Of a DNA stretch of 64,000 nucleotides, positions 1 to 10,600 are shown piece by piece. Below the pieces are notes generated by a model that saw only the letters and a list, made by a program, of their open reading frames with translations, ran no database searches and was not told the origin of the DNA. Both the position numbers and the translations under genes were made by a program. Every line of letters starts with the position of its first letter. The stretch's first letter is position 1. The stretch is from Arthrobacter rhizosphaerae. GTDB lineage: Bacteria; Actinomycetota; Actinomycetes; Actinomycetales; Micrococcaceae. The stretch lies in NCBI RefSeq assembly GCF_023062595.1, contig NZ_JALLAN010000007.1, positions 124,001-188,000 of the forward strand, read 5' to 3'.

Positions 1-234
1 GGACCAGCCCAGCACGCTGACGATGGAGAGGACAGGCCAGACGAAACGCAGCCACTGCGCCCGGACTACCCGCCAGACAGGCTCCACGGCGAGTTGGGCA
101 GTGCTGACGGCCTCCGTCCACACTGCCGAGGGACGGAGGAGGTTGCCTCTGTTCTTTGATGGGAGCAACTGCCTTGCGGGCCGAAACCGGCGGAGGCGTT
201 CAGCAAGCCGGTTCAACGGAGTGCTGCGGAACAT
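1..234 (-). CDS. DUF58 family protein, N-terminal part (runs off the left edge)
   Basis: An open frame of 78 codons starts with ATG at 234 on the minus strand and leaves the window at base 1. An AAAGG ribosome site lies about 8 bases upstream. The peptide begins MFRSTPLNRLAERL, is very basic for about 35 residues, then enters a Trp-rich hydrophobic stretch (VWRVVRAQWLRFVWPVLSIV) that looks like a first membrane segment. MoxR genes in Actinobacteria are commonly followed by a DUF58 gene whose product starts with two membrane helices, and this one begins 52 bases after the moxR stop. The DUF58 domain itself lies outside the window, so the name rests on position and the hydrophobic start. Confidence 0.55.
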   Translation of the reverse strand, partial: MFRSTPLNRLAERLRRFRPARQLLPSKNRGNLLRPSAVWTEAVSTAQLAVEPVWRVVRAQWLRFVWPVLSIVSVLGWS

Positions 235-286
235 ATTGAGGCCTTTGATCGCGTGCTGACTGGGATGTTATTGGAGAGGCTTATGG

Positions 287-1258
287 CTAGGCGTTGGCCC
301 GCTGCTGCGGTGCAGCCACGTCGGCAAGCACCCGCGCCAGAATTGCCTCGGGGGTGGCTCCTGAGAATTCGGCCTCGGGGTCCATCACAAAGCGGTGGGT
401 CCATACGACGGAGGCAAGGTCCTTGATGTCATCAGGAAGGACGAAGTTCCGGCCTTGGCTTGCTGCCCAGACCTTGGCAGCACGGACCATCGCCAAGGCA
501 CCGCGGACCGATACGCCAAGCCGTGTTTCAGGCGCGTTGCGGGTCTCTTCACACAGCCGGGAGATGTACTCCAGCACGGCAGTGTCAACGTGGGTGGTGG
601 CGGCCAGGTCGGCCATATCAGCGATGGCCTGAGTGGTGATAACGGGGGAAATGTCCTTGGAGCGGTCCTTCAGGTTGGTGCCGCCGAGGATCTGGACAGT
701 TGATGCATGGTCCGGGTAGCCGATGGAAGTCTTCATAAGGAAACGGTCCAACTGTGCCTCTGGCAGGCGGTAGGTACCGGCCTGTTCGATCGGGTTCTGG
801 GTCGCCATCACCATGAACGGACGGCCTGCTTCATAGGTGACACCGTCCACAGTTACGCGGGACTCTTCCATGACCTCCAGGAGCGCGGACTGGGTCTTGG
901 GCGAGGCGCGGTTGATTTCATCTGCGAGGACGATGTTGTTGAAGATCGGCCCCTTGTGAAACTCAAACTTCTGGGTCTTCTGGTCGTAAATGGTCACGCC
1001 GGTAACGTCCGAGGGCAGGAGGTCCGGGGTGAACTGGATCCTGTTGTTTGAACCTTGAACCGTAGCCGCCAAGGCCCGGGCCAGCGATGTCTTACCGGTG
1101 CCCGGGGCGTCCTCGAACAGCACATGGCCTTCCGCGAGCATGGCCGTGAAGGTCAGGCGGATAACGTGTGCTTTACCCAGCACGGCATGGCCGACATTGG
1201 CAACGAGCTTCTCGAATGTTCCTGCAAACCAGGCGGCCTGCTCAGTTGTCATGGTCAT
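287..1258 (-). CDS. MoxR family AAA+ ATPase
   Basis: A 323-residue cytoplasmic ATPase of the MoxR branch, thought to act as a chaperone or activator of partner proteins, often ones with von Willebrand or DUF58 domains. The Walker A motif (APGTGKTSLA) is near residue 55 and Walker B (VLADEIN) near 115. Sensor 1 (MATQNPIEQAGTYRLPEAQLDRF) near 155 is the family hallmark. Full length. The ATG at 1258 follows an AAGGAA ribosome site. It lies between the giant surface gene (66 bases upstream) and the DUF58 gene (52 bases downstream) on the same strand, so the three are probably one operon. The partner is not shown by sequence; the surface protein and DUF58 protein are the obvious candidates. Confidence 0.95.
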   Translation of the reverse strand: MTMTTEQAAWFAGTFEKLVANVGHAVLGKAHVIRLTFTAMLAEGHVLFEDAPGTGKTSLARALAATVQGSNNRIQFTPDLLPSDVTGVTIYDQKTQKFEFHKGPIFNNIVLADEINRASPKTQSALLEVMEESRVTVDGVTYEAGRPFMVMATQNPIEQAGTYRLPEAQLDRFLMKTSIGYPDHASTVQILGGTNLKDRSKDISPVITTQAIADMADLAATTHVDTAVLEYISRLCEETRNAPETRLGVSVRGALAMVRAAKVWAASQGRNFVLPDDIKDLASVVWTHRFVMDPEAEFSGATPEAILARVLADVAAPQQRANA

Positions 1259-1324
1259 GTGTAATTCCTTTTTTCGTGTTCTGGTGAATTTCCGGGCGAA
1301 TTAGTCTAAATTGGCAATTTCGGG

Positions 1325-4300
1325 TTAGTAACTGGCCGGGCACGAGCCCATGCCTGAAGTCGAACTATTTACAGTGTCAGCCCGGATGAATCGGTATTCA
1401 TTGGTCCAGCGGTTGCCGTCCTTGCTGTAGATATAGAACCAACGGCTCGAACCCCACCCGTCGCGATAGCATTCCAGTTGCAAATTGGAGCCCTGCGGCA
1501 TTTTGTACGAGGTGCAGGTGTCGCCGCTCCAGTGATCGCCGGTGCCTTTTGCCTTCTCCAGGCAGCTATTGACGTTAACCACCGCGGCCCAGGTCTGGGG
1601 TCCCGGCGGAGGTGGTGCGCTGCCGCTGCGCGACGTGTCCGCGCCTATCCTGCCCGGCTGCCCGCCGCTGATGGCCCGCACCTCAAGGCGATGAGCTTCG
1701 CCGAAGCCCACGCTATCGGAGAAAGAACGCTGCTCTGTGTTTTGCCAGCTTGCTCCGTCCAGCCTGTACTGATAGCCAGACACTGGGCGGCCATTGCCGC
1801 TGGGTTGGGTCCAGGTCCAGGAAACAGTCCTATCCCCAACACCGCTGCTGTTGCTCCCCGTTACAGTCGGCGCGAAGGCGAGCCCATAGGGATTAACCGC
1901 GTTGGATGCAGGACTGGCATCGCCAGCCGTGGAACTGCGGGAAGAGACAGCCCAGACCACGACTGCGGTCTCGGTGCCGTTGGCTGCGGGGACGACGCCT
2001 CCACCGGCAGGGATGTCTCCGCTGCCGCCACCCGAAGTCAACCGGTACTTATAGGTGATCTCGCCACCCGTCGAACCGTTGCGCTGGGCAGCAGTAAGCA
2101 CCGGGAATTTCACGTCGATCTTTCCCCCGTCGCCGTTGGTATCGACGAGGCTAGCGGTTGGGGTCCCCACCATGTCCGGCTTGCCTGCTGCCCGGATGGG
2201 GGGCGACTGTCCGCTGTCGGCGCTGGTTCCCGCCTTGTTCGTGGCCGAGACAGTGAACGTATAGTCCGCTTCGGAATTGGCCACCCTCACGTTCTGGGAG
2301 GTTCCCGAAGTCACAGGCTGGCTCGCCACGGCCGCTCCACCGTGCCAGGTGGTCAGGGTGTAAGAGGAGACAGCGTCACCGTTGTTGGCAGGTGCTGTCC
2401 ACATGACCTGGAGCTGGCTCTCCGCTCCCAGGGAACCGGCCTGCGACGCCGTGGGAGCAGCAGGCACCGCCGGGACACCGGCAGGCACTTCCGCAGCAGA
2501 ATAAGGACTCCATTCGGACGGTTCCTTCGCATCATTGCGGGCCAGCACGCGCACCTTGTATGCAACGCCGTTCTGGAGCCCCTTCCAGAGGTAGCTGGCT
2601 GCCGTGAGGTTTTGGACCTGTGCGTTCTGACCCGCCGGAGCCGGAGAAATCTCCAAGTCGTAAGACTTCACTGGTGAACCCTTGCTTGCCGGCGGCACCC
2701 AGGTCACTGTCAGCTCCTTATCGCCGAACTTCAGCGCGGGGGCAAGTGGAGTGTCGGGCTTCACATCGGGACGAACTTCAGCCGACGCCGGGGACCTCTC
2801 AGATTCATCGATGGCATTGGTGGCCGTCACTTGGAAGTGATACTTCGTGTCATTGGTCAGGCCCGTCAAGGTGCAGGTGTTTGCAGGGCAATCCTGCTGG
2901 TAGCCGCCTTCACCGTAGACCGTGTATTTGGTGATGGGTGACCCCCGGTCGGCTGGCGCCTGCCAGGTCAGTAATGCGGTTTCGTCACCGACGCTTTGGG
3001 CCTGCGGTGTGGTCGGAGCGGCGGGCTTGTCTTTGACCGTCAGGCGGGTCCGGGCCGTGGCGTACCTTGAGGATTCCTCGGTCTTGTCTGCAACCGTATA
3101 GGACACAACCATGGTTCCGGTGAATCCAGTGGCAGGTGTGACATTCAGGGAGCCCCCCGCCACTGCAACGTCTCCGCTGCCTGTTTCCGTGACAGCCGAG
3201 ATGATGGTCAATGGCGTTTCGGGAAATGGATTGGAGTCGTTGGCGAGAACATTGACAGTCACGGGTTTTCCGGCCGCCGCGTTGGGTTCAAGATCGTCGT
3301 TGGCCACCGGCTTGGGCCGATCGGATGCTGTAACAGCCAGCTGGAACGTCGCTGTGGCTTCCAGACCCCTTGAGTCCTTTGCCTTCACCTGTACGGCTCC
3401 AACCGCGCCGACATTGCTGCCGTCGGTACCCGAAACCTTCAACGACTTGCCTTCAATAGTCGTGTTAAAACCAATGGGGTTGCCGCCCACAATCTCGTAC
3501 TTCATGTTTTCGAGATCGTCCCGATCGGGATCAGCCGTCAGCTTGCCCAGGTCTGTGGCGGCGGAGTCACCTTTCGGCACTTCCACCGAACCACCAAGCA
3601 GCGTTGGCGGGTTGTTCCGGTTCGGGTCGGGCAGCACCTTGGTCCGGATACTGAGGGTGGACTTGAGGCCGGCCGGATCGTCGGGACCGGACCCGTCCGT
3701 GACTTCAAAGCTGATGGAACCCGGTCCAACGTAGTCAACCCCGGCAGTATATTTCAGCTCGGAGTTGTTAGCGCCGACGGGGTCACTGCCATCGGCTCCG
3801 ATGAGCTTGACGCGGTCACGTTGCGTCAGCCGTGGCGTGTGCCCCTCGCGGACCTTGACCCACTCATTCAGGTTCACGCTGACAGTCTGCCCGGCAATCA
3901 CCTCAAGAACCTCGTCCTTCGCCAGCGTGGGAACCTGCTGGCCGATGCCGGGCACCCAAATGACGGCGGTCGACTTCTGACCGTCAACGTCCTCCACTTC
4001 ATAGGGGATGAGTTGCGGCTGCTCGGTGAGCTGCACAATCATGTTGCCCTCGGTTCCGGGAGCTGCCGTCGGGGACTGGGCGGTGACTTTCAGGTTCTCC
4101 CCGACACCGTCCGGATCTTCGTCGTTTTTCAGCACGGGAACGTCGACGGCGGTCTTGCCCAGTGTCTGCGCTGACGTGACCCGGTCGTCTCTGGCGATGG
4201 GCGCCTGAAGGGGTACCTCGTTGTCTGCCACCACGCTGATGGAGGCTTGCGCCGACGCGTCCCGATCGTCCGCAATCGTGTACCCGACATTGACCGTGCC

Positions 4301-7300
4301 CTCCGCGGATGGAGCGAGAAGGATGATACGGCCGCTCTGCTTGCTGACAGTGGCCTGCAGCGAGGGATCCGCCTCGATACCATCGGTCAGGATACGGATG
4401 AGGTCCCCATCGGGATCACTGTCATTTCCAATGGCATCAACTGCTATCTGGCGTCCCGGGCGCACCTTGACTTCGTCATCCACAGGCGTCGGTTTCTGGT
4501 TGGTGTCCCCTCGTGGAGCAATACCGATGGTCACAGTGCCCGTATTCACGGCACCCTGGCGGTCCACCACCTTGTAGCGGAAAGTGTCAGTTCCTGCGCC
4601 GTCCCCTGCCGCCGTAAAGTCGATGAAGTTGCTGCCGACCGTGGCGGTGCCCATGTTGGCGGAACTGTCGATTCCTGTAAGTTGAACGGAATCGCCGTCG
4701 GGGTCTATCCCGTCCAGGGGCACCGGAATCCGGACTGAGCCCGCCGCAACTACCCTCGCCGTCAGGTTCCGCGGCTGGGGACGTGAGTTCTCCGCCCCTT
4801 CAAGGGGCAGGATGTGGATGGTGACCGCTGCGGCACTCTTCTGGCCCTGCGGGTCCACGGCGTTGTAGATGGCGCGGACGGTCTTTGGCTGGCTGCCGGC
4901 GATGAACCGCAGGGAATTCTCCGACACGAAGCTCTTCCCGTCCTCCGCGGGAACCGCTTGCGGCAACACCGGATCAACCGTGAGCTTTTCGCCTTGGGGG
5001 TGGGTGTCGTTGTCCAGCACGGGGATGGTCACGACGTCGTTGACGCGTACGTTTACTTCGTCGGGCTTCGGCTGAGGTGCTTCGACGACGGCGGGCGCAG
5101 GGACCGGGACCACGGAGACGCTGCCCGTGGCAGACTTCTTTCCGTTGGACATTGTGTAGTTGAAAACAAAGGGGTCCTTGGTGCCCACGAGATCGGTGAT
5201 GCGCAGGACGCTGTGGTCGATGATGCTCACGGAGGCCGTGGAATTTTCGGGCATCGATACCGACTGCAGCACCAGCACTCCCCCGGAAGGATCGGAGTCG
5301 TTCGCGAGCGGGTCCAGAAGCACGCTGCCGCCCACGGGCATGAGGGCGACGTCGTGGACGGCCACCGGATTGCCGGTGTCCTTCCCCGATTCAACGTCGA
5401 CCCGGATCAGGCCCTGGCTGCTTTGTGGACCGTTGCTGGCTATATACGTCAGGTAGACCGGGCCAGGCGTCCCGCTGCGGAACGTGAAAGTGCCGCCTTC
5501 GGTAACGGGACCAAGCTCGCCAGGACCGGAGGCTTCCACCTGGGCGAGCCTCAAGGCGCCTCCGTTGGGGTCGACGTCGTTCTTCAGCGGTGCGATCACC
5601 AGGTCCTGGCCGACGACGGCCGTGACGTGATCCGCGTTGACCACTGGAGCCAGGGCACCCGGCGGCTGGACGTTGATGACAACTTTTCCGGTAACCGTGG
5701 CACGGCCGTCCCAGATGGTCACCGCGACGTTTTTCTTGCCCGCGGCGGCTCCTGAGTCCTGGTAAGTCAGGAGTCCGTCCCTGCGCACCTTGACCTGGTC
5801 CTGGTCGTTGTCCGCCTTCGCGTCCATCAGGACGAGGTCATCGCCGTCTGGATCCATCCAGTCCGTCAGGATGTTCTGGCTGACCGTTTTCCCCTGTTCC
5901 ACGAGCATGGTAGTGGGTTCGCCGCGCTTGAAGACCGGCGGACGGTTCTCGTCCGGACCTACGACGTTGAGGGTGATGCTGCCACCCGCGGACAGTCCCC
6001 GCCCGTCGGAAGCGTTGTAGTCGAAAGTTTCCACGCCTGGTTTGGCGGCGGCCGGGACACTGACCTGGAACGCCGTTCCGCCGTAAATGTTCTCCAGGTT
6101 TCCTGCCTTGGGACCTGAGGTACCCACGGATGCTGTGAGGACGTCCCCGTCGGGATCTGAGTCGTTGTCCAGGACCGGAAGGATGGTGGTGCGCCCTGGC
6201 CTCACGCCGAACGCGTCCGGTTTTGTTTCCGGCGGGCGGTTTGGTTTAGTGCGGTCCGGCAGGATGTTGATCGTGTTGTTGTCCGCCGAATCCTTGTCCT
6301 GCTCATCGGATTCATTCTTGGGTGGGACGACGTCGTCCCAGTTGTTCACCAGCTGCATGTTCTGGTTCACCAGCCACACATTGCCCGAATTCACATCATT
6401 AAGAACCACAAGATCCCGGTTCACCCGGAACACATACTCCGGAGACGCACTGGCCTTGGGAACATCAACACTGCGGTCATCAGCATCACTGACACACTCA
6501 CGCACATACTTATTCGCCCCCGACCACGCAGCATGCACACACCCGCCCAACTGCACCGGAGCAGCCGGAACCCCCTCACCCCCAAAGGTCACAGTCTTCG
6601 CCGTCCCCCCACCCAACGGCTGCAACAACAACGCCTTCGGAGTCGCCACCGCCACAGCATCAGCAGCAGGACCACTCTGCTGCAGCTTCGCGTCCTTCGC
6701 ATCCGCCAACGCCAACTCACGCCCGCCCGGCAAAAACAGCTTCCCCCGCGCAGCATCCAACACCACCGGCTGATCCCCCACCACAGCCAACTGCAGATCC
6801 CCGGCCCCCTTCAAGGCCTCCCACGTGCTCTCCTCAACCCCCGTGGACACCCCCTCACCATCCACCGACGTCACAAAAACCCTGCCCGTCTTCGGATCAG
6901 CACTATAAATCCGGTCATCAGCCCCCACCGCCGACACCAGACCCTGCGAACCCACCACCACCGGCTCGCTGGACTCCTCATCAAAACCATTAACCGTCGA
7001 CGGCGACAACGCCCACACCGTCCCCTTGCCAGGATCAGTCACCGACAAAACACCCCGGCCAAAACTCACATCCGCTGACCCCGGCAACTGCTTATCCCCA
7101 CCCAGACGCATATTCGCCGCCGACACCTGATTCAACGTCGAACCAGTCGGGTCATCAACAAAAACATCCCCGGCACTCTGCAACACATCGAAAGTGGTAC
7201 TCGCCGGAGTCACAGCCCCATCCAGGACCCGCGACGGATAATTCAACCGACCCACAGCATTCCTGGACTTACTGACAACCCACACCCCGCCGTCGTTCAA

Positions 7301-7495
7301 CTCCACCTCAGTGGTCTTAAACCCCGGATACACCACAGCACCAACCACCAACACAGCACCCGCCACCGCAAAAACAGTGCCAGTAAAAAACCCACGGCGG
7401 CGCCGACGAGACCCAGACCTGCCAAACAGATGTGTCACAGCTCTACAATTCCCCCGCAATAAAAGCCACCCAAAAAGCAGCACAAGACCAACCAA
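1325..7495 (-). CDS. giant surface protein 1: Ig-like repeats plus fibronectin III domains
   Basis: About 2,056 residues. A basic run (RRRRR, residues 30-34) precedes a membrane helix (about 36-56), so the rest should lie outside the cell. Residues about 60-390 look like a propeller-type region without a recognised name. From about 412 to 1480 there are roughly eleven Ig/cadherin-like repeats marked by variants of VLDNDSDPDGD. From about 1488 to 1960 there are four to five fibronectin type III domains, then a Cys-containing SH3-like tail ending CPASY. The frame opens with TTG at 7495; a GTG at 7438 (product starting MTHLFGR, just before the basic run) is an equally good start. Residues 1 to about 392 match giant surface protein 2 exactly and are encoded by an apparently identical DNA segment. 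The role is probably adhesion or cell-wall structure, by inference. Confidence 0.85.
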   Translation of the reverse strand: MVGLVLLFGWLLLRGNCRAVTHLFGRSGSRRRRRGFFTGTVFAVAGAVLVVGAVVYPGFKTTEVELNDGGVWVVSKSRNAVGRLNYPSRVLDGAVTPASTTFDVLQSAGDVFVDDPTGSTLNQVSAANMRLGGDKQLPGSADVSFGRGVLSVTDPGKGTVWALSPSTVNGFDEESSEPVVVGSQGLVSAVGADDRIYSADPKTGRVFVTSVDGEGVSTGVEESTWEALKGAGDLQLAVVGDQPVVLDAARGKLFLPGGRELALADAKDAKLQQSGPAADAVAVATPKALLLQPLGGGTAKTVTFGGEGVPAAPVQLGGCVHAAWSGANKYVRECVSDADDRSVDVPKASASPEYVFRVNRDLVVLNDVNSGNVWLVNQNMQLVNNWDDVVPPKNESDEQDKDSADNNTINILPDRTKPNRPPETKPDAFGVRPGRTTILPVLDNDSDPDGDVLTASVGTSGPKAGNLENIYGGTAFQVSVPAAAKPGVETFDYNASDGRGLSAGGSITLNVVGPDENRPPVFKRGEPTTMLVEQGKTVSQNILTDWMDPDGDDLVLMDAKADNDQDQVKVRRDGLLTYQDSGAAAGKKNVAVTIWDGRATVTGKVVINVQPPGALAPVVNADHVTAVVGQDLVIAPLKNDVDPNGGALRLAQVEASGPGELGPVTEGGTFTFRSGTPGPVYLTYIASNGPQSSQGLIRVDVESGKDTGNPVAVHDVALMPVGGSVLLDPLANDSDPSGGVLVLQSVSMPENSTASVSIIDHSVLRITDLVGTKDPFVFNYTMSNGKKSATGSVSVVPVPAPAVVEAPQPKPDEVNVRVNDVVTIPVLDNDTHPQGEKLTVDPVLPQAVPAEDGKSFVSENSLRFIAGSQPKTVRAIYNAVDPQGQKSAAAVTIHILPLEGAENSRPQPRNLTARVVAAGSVRIPVPLDGIDPDGDSVQLTGIDSSANMGTATVGSNFIDFTAAGDGAGTDTFRYKVVDRQGAVNTGTVTIGIAPRGDTNQKPTPVDDEVKVRPGRQIAVDAIGNDSDPDGDLIRILTDGIEADPSLQATVSKQSGRIILLAPSAEGTVNVGYTIADDRDASAQASISVVADNEVPLQAPIARDDRVTSAQTLGKTAVDVPVLKNDEDPDGVGENLKVTAQSPTAAPGTEGNMIVQLTEQPQLIPYEVEDVDGQKSTAVIWVPGIGQQVPTLAKDEVLEVIAGQTVSVNLNEWVKVREGHTPRLTQRDRVKLIGADGSDPVGANNSELKYTAGVDYVGPGSISFEVTDGSGPDDPAGLKSTLSIRTKVLPDPNRNNPPTLLGGSVEVPKGDSAATDLGKLTADPDRDDLENMKYEIVGGNPIGFNTTIEGKSLKVSGTDGSNVGAVGAVQVKAKDSRGLEATATFQLAVTASDRPKPVANDDLEPNAAAGKPVTVNVLANDSNPFPETPLTIISAVTETGSGDVAVAGGSLNVTPATGFTGTMVVSYTVADKTEESSRYATARTRLTVKDKPAAPTTPQAQSVGDETALLTWQAPADRGSPITKYTVYGEGGYQQDCPANTCTLTGLTNDTKYHFQVTATNAIDESERSPASAEVRPDVKPDTPLAPALKFGDKELTVTWVPPASKGSPVKSYDLEISPAPAGQNAQVQNLTAASYLWKGLQNGVAYKVRVLARNDAKEPSEWSPYSAAEVPAGVPAVPAAPTASQAGSLGAESQLQVMWTAPANNGDAVSSYTLTTWHGGAAVASQPVTSGTSQNVRVANSEADYTFTVSATNKAGTSADSGQSPPIRAAGKPDMVGTPTASLVDTNGDGGKIDVKFPVLTAAQRNGSTGGEITYKYRLTSGGGSGDIPAGGGVVPAANGTETAVVVWAVSSRSSTAGDASPASNAVNPYGLAFAPTVTGSNSSGVGDRTVSWTWTQPSGNGRPVSGYQYRLDGASWQNTEQRSFSDSVGFGEAHRLEVRAISGGQPGRIGADTSRSGSAPPPPGPQTWAAVVNVNSCLEKAKGTGDHWSGDTCTSYKMPQGSNLQLECYRDGWGSSRWFYIYSKDGNRWTNEYRFIRADTVNSSTSGMGSCPASY

Positions 7496-7502
7496 AAGAC
7501 CA
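6318..7502. repeat. near-perfect 1.2-kb repeat, copy 1 (5' module of giant surface gene 1)
   Basis: On reading, this block matches 12639-13823 base for base at a constant offset of 6,321. It covers the start region, membrane helix and first ~392 residues. Identity stops abruptly on both sides: before 6318 in the Asp/Glu-rich linker, and after 7502 upstream of the start. The module uses many codons ending in T or G (GGT, GTG, TTG, GAT), while flanking parts of the same genes prefer C or G. Confidence 0.9.
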
Positions 7503-7624
7503 GAGAAGGCAAGACGGACCCGATACAGGGCTCTCCGTTACCCGCCATAGCCTACCCAAGCATTCGAAAGCCTGCGATGGGGAGCTCTGCCCACGGCAAG
7601 CTGACCTGCGTCCGGCCGCAGGGC

Positions 7625-10600
7625 TCAGCATTGCGGTATCCCGTGTGCGTACGGCTCGCCAAGCGTTGTGTTGGCGGAATGGATAACGCGTCCAATGTAT
7701 CGGCTGTCTGCCTGGGAGCTGATCCTGTACCACAGGCCGTCTCCGCGTCCGTCGCCGGTACCGCGCCACATGTAGCAGTTGACGGTGAAGTTATCGCCGG
7801 TGTAGATCCACGGGTATCCCCTTACCTGACCGCCACAGAGGTGCCCGGGAGTTGTCGAATCCCACGATGTCTGGCCGGAAGCGGGTGCGTCCGTACACGT
7901 GCGGTAACCGGCTGAGGGGACGGTCGCATCCCAACTGGTCTTCGCGGGCCCCGATTGGGCGGTTGCCGTGGCAATGCCGCCGCCAGTCCCTATGGAGTTG
8001 ACGGTCTGCACCTCGAACGAGCGCCGCTGATCATAGCCACCGGTCTCTATTGTGCGGCTTCCCGATGCGGCAACTCGCTCCCAGCCTCCACCGCCGATCC
8101 GGATCTGCGTGTAGGCCACGTCATTCGTGGCAGTCGATGGGGAATTCCAGCTGAAGGTCAGAGTCGTTTGATTCTGGCCGCCGTTCTGTCCGGACGCAGA
8201 AGGGTTACCGGGGGCCCCGTAGGGTGTCGCCCGAGCCGGGGCGCTGGCATCGGAACTGGGCGCCACGCTGGAGTTGGCGGTCACGGTAATGGCTACCTCA
8301 GCCCCGTTGGTGAATCCGCCGACTGTTCCGCCAGGCGTGATGGGCCCGGAGGCACCATTGCTGGCGTTGTAGCTGTAGCTGACCTCATCCCGGGCCGATC
8401 CGTTCCGTTCGGCGTCGGTGAGTGTTTTGAAGTTGATGGTAACCTGCCGGCCCGCTCCTCCGGTATTGGCCGGGGTGGCAGTGACCCCCGAAACCTGGCC
8501 AAGCTTGCCGGTGGCACGGCGTGGCGCCGACGGTGCGCTGACGCCGCCCTTGCCCGCTTTGTTTTCTGCCTGGACTGTGAAGGTATAAGAAGACTCAGAG
8601 TTGTTCGCAGTGAAGTTCGCAGTCCGTTCTGTGCCTGCCACGACCTGGGTCTGGGTGACCCCTCCCCCGCCGCTCATCGTGACGTAGTAATTCCGGATGG
8701 GATCCCCGTTGGTGTTCGGTTCAGTCCAGTTGACCTTCAACTGGTTCTGCGTTCCCACCGAGGATGCCACGGCAGACGTAGGAGCGGCCGGTGCCGCCGG
8801 AACTCCGGCAGGGTTGTCCTCGGCGGAGTAGATGCCCCATTCGGAGGGGCCCAGCTCGTTCACGGCTTGTGCGCGGACTTTGTACTTCACTCCATTAGTG
8901 AGCGCCGGCCAGGTGTAGCTGAGCCCAGTCACGCCGTTCTTGACGGCGATACCACTCGCCGGAGGCGGGGAGATCTCGAGGTTGTATTCCTTCACAGCGG
9001 ATCCCTCGGTCTTTGCCGGCGCCCACGAGATCTGCATGTCCTTGTCGCCGGCTTTAACTGCCGGCGCCTCCGGCGGTGATGGTTTTTCATCAGGCCGGAT
9101 TTCATTTGACACTGGCGATGAAGCTGACTGGCCAACCTCATTCGTGGCTGTGACGGTGAAGACGTACTTCACATCGTTGGTGAGCCCGCTCAATGTGCAG
9201 GTGGTGGTCTCACACTCCTGCGTGAATCCGCTGGACGTCACCGTGTACCTGGTGATCTGCGCTCCATTGTCGGACGGTGGGGCCCACTTCAAAACCGCAG
9301 TGCGGCTCCTGACATCCGTTGCCGCGGGTGCAGACGGAGCATCGGGTTTGTCCCGCACCGTGAGCCGCAGCCGACCCCCCGCTTGCCGGGACAGGTCACC
9401 TGTCTTATCCGTCACTGTGTACCGGACCACCATCACGCCCTTGAAACCCTCGGAGGGAGTCACCGAGATGGAGTCACCATTAATCACAGGTTGACCGCTG
9501 GCGGATCCAGTTTCCACACTGGCAGCCACAATCTTCAGCGGCGTGCCCTCGAAGGGGTTGTAGTCGTTGGCGAGGACGTTGAGAGATTCAGTGCGTCCGG
9601 CATTGGCCTTGTCGATGGTGTCGTCGTTAGCCACAGGCAACGGTCGATTGGAGGCGACGTGCTTTGCCATGACGGTTGCCCTTACCGCCGGAGAGCGGCC
9701 ATCCGTGACTTTGAGGGGAATGGCACCAGTGAAGCCGACGTCCACGGAAGTCTCCGCGGTGACTTTCAGGACTGATCCGTCCAGCTCGGCCTTGAGCCCG
9801 GAGGGGAGAATTCCGTCCAGCTCAAACTTGAGGCTGCCCTGGTCCCTTTCATCAACATCCTTTGCCACTCCGGAGAGGTCCAGAGTTGCGGTTTCCGCTT
9901 TTGGCACATCCAGGGAAGTACCGCTGAACGTGGGCGGATGGTTGGCGTTGGGATCGGGTATCACCCGGGTGGTGATGACAAGAGTGGACTTCAGCCCGGC
10001 AGGATCGTCTGCCCTTGATCCGTCTGTAACCTCAAACGTCAAGGATCCCGGGCCAACGTAGTCCGGTTTCGCCGCATAGCGAAGACCCGTACCGTCCGAG
10101 ACGATCACACCCTCCGGGGAAGCACCCTGCACTTTGACCTTATCCGCGACAGTGATGCGCGGCCGTTTTCCTTCCCGCACTTTCACGAACTCATTCAAAT
10201 CAATGGTTATTTCCTTACCGGACATAACCTCGACGACGTCGGTATTGGCGAGGGTGGGATACTGCTCTCCCATGCCGGGGATCCACATCACTGCGGTTGC
10301 CGTCTGTCCGTCGGCGTCAGTTACCGAATAGGGAACCAGCTGGTCCGTCGCGGCCAGGGTCACCACGACGTTGCCGTCGGTTCCTACGCGGGCATTGGGG
10401 TTGCCGTCTGGCAGGCCGATCTTCAAGTCTGCCGCGACACCGTCAGGGTCCGAGTCGTTTTTCAGCACCGGCACGTCTACTGCAGTCTTACCCAGCGTCT
10501 CGGCCGGTGTAATCGTGTCGTCCTTCGCCACCGGAGGTTTGAGCTCTGCGGTGGGACTGACCCGGACGCGGATCACGGCGCTGCCGGGGGCCTTCTTCTC

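Noticed and set aside
1478..2677. Long plus-strand open frame opposite giant surface gene 1 (also 4814-5755, 7955-9079, 13910-14917)
   Set aside because: Arg/His/Pro-rich translations without domains, mirror images of GC-rich coding on the other strand.
6533..7078. Plus-strand frame repeated identically at 12854-13399, which could suggest a mobile gene
   Set aside because: Identity is explained by the duplicated surface-gene module; the translation is His/Arg/Pro-rich and lacks any transposase or integrase feature.
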